6,162 nt of DNA from Deinococcus sp. Its GTDB lineage: Bacteria > Deinococcota > Deinococci > Deinococcales > Deinococcaceae. Shown piece by piece: positions 6,049-6,162 of this stretch; positions within the stretch are counted from its first letter, which is position 1, and each line of letters opens with the position of its first letter. The stretch covers positions 1 to 6,162 of the forward strand of contig NZ_JAUNHK010000130.1 of assembly GCF_030523985.1 (NCBI RefSeq), read 5' to 3'. The notes below the pieces were generated by a model. That model was not told where the DNA came from and searched no databases. It saw only the letters and a list, made by a program, of their open reading frames with translations. The translations under genes and the position numbers were made by a program.

Positions 6049-6077
6049 AGGATAGCAGACAGGTTGAGGGCTGTCAG
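6049..6077 (-). promoter_or_regulatory. Promoter of the 93-residue gene, overlapping the kinase stop codon
   Basis: On the minus strand CTGACA (6077-6072), a 17-base spacer and TATCCT (6054-6049) match the sigma-70 consensus well (five of six at -35 and four of six at -10, ideal spacing). The -10 ends nine bases before the ATG at 6039, so the mRNA would have at most a few untranslated bases. There is no Shine-Dalgarno sequence. The TGA stop of the upstream gene lies inside the -35 hexamer. Confidence 0.6.
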
Positions 6078-6162
6078 GACACCACCGTGCCCGCACCTTC
6101 CAGGGCCGCCGTGATTGGCTTCCCGGCACGGGCATCCCCGAAGACGACCCGGCCTACGCCCC
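6074..6162 (-). CDS. lysZ: C-terminal end of probable LysZ/ArgB-family amino acid kinase (runs off right edge)
   Basis: Only the last 28 codons are visible, ending in the TGA at 6076-6074. They contain GVGRVVFGDARAG, then KPITAALEGAGTVVS at the C-terminus. From memory this fits the end of [LysW]-aminoadipate kinase (LysZ) and related N-acetylglutamate kinases, which close with a hydrophobic strand, a polar loop, PI..AL.G and GTV(V/I). LysZ phosphorylates the side-chain carboxylate of alpha-aminoadipate attached to the carrier protein LysW, in the lysine pathway used by Thermus and Deinococcus. ArgB acting in arginine synthesis is the main alternative, and the short fragment cannot rule out another amino-acid kinase. 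The frame is secure: it is open to the edge and ends just before the next gene's promoter. Confidence 0.55.
   Translation of the reverse strand, partial: GVGRVVFGDARAGKPITAALEGAGTVVS

Overview
The window looks like chromosomal DNA of a Deinococcus species, probably close to D. radiodurans. It is GC-rich and densely coding. Several genes have a TANNNT -10 box only 6-9 bases before the start codon and no Shine-Dalgarno sequence, the arrangement typical of leaderless Deinococcus genes. The gene content also fits: an RhtA-like exporter, a DUF808 protein, a Deinococcus-Thermus-type radical SAM protein, and what looks like the end of a LysZ-type amino acid kinase. The genus call is an inference; there is no rRNA or other definitive marker.

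Layout from left to right. (1) The N-terminal 228 codons of serA (phosphoglycerate dehydrogenase, minus strand) run off the left edge from a start at 685. (2) rhtA, a ten-helix DMT/EamA exporter closely resembling E. coli RhtA (plus strand, 808-1662), is divergent from serA across a 122-base intergenic region holding a leaderless-type promoter for each. (3) A DUF808/YedI-type membrane protein (1833-2777) has its own promoter, ribosome binding site and a strong intrinsic terminator. (4) A radical SAM protein with a vestigial B12-binding-like N-terminal region (2940-4472) has a TTG start, a strong Shine-Dalgarno sequence and a leader that can fold into a stem next to that site. (5) A hairpin at 4490-4529 can terminate transcription from both sides, because the next genes are convergent. 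(6) On the minus strand, ccdA (4749-5429, or 5441 with an upstream ATG) is followed two bases later by a 67-residue two-helix membrane protein (4543-4746). (7) A roughly 300-base non-coding stretch (5442-5757) holds a G-quadruplex/hairpin motif, internal direct repeats and a compact GC hairpin; it looks like a copy of a dispersed Deinococcus intergenic repeat. (8) A 93-residue soluble protein of unknown function (minus strand, 5758-6039). (9) The last 28 codons of a probable LysZ/ArgB-family kinase (minus strand, 6074-6162), whose stop codon overlaps the -35 box of the 93-residue gene.

How the parts relate. serA (serine synthesis), rhtA (threonine/homoserine export) and the kinase (lysine or arginine synthesis) give an amino-acid theme, but they are separate transcription units. 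ccdA and its small partner form an operon, probably for moving reducing power across the membrane. I see no mobile element, CRISPR array, RNA gene or defence system. The genes are mostly ordinary housekeeping or conserved-hypothetical genes; the most unusual material is the intergenic repeat region and the promoter and leader structures.
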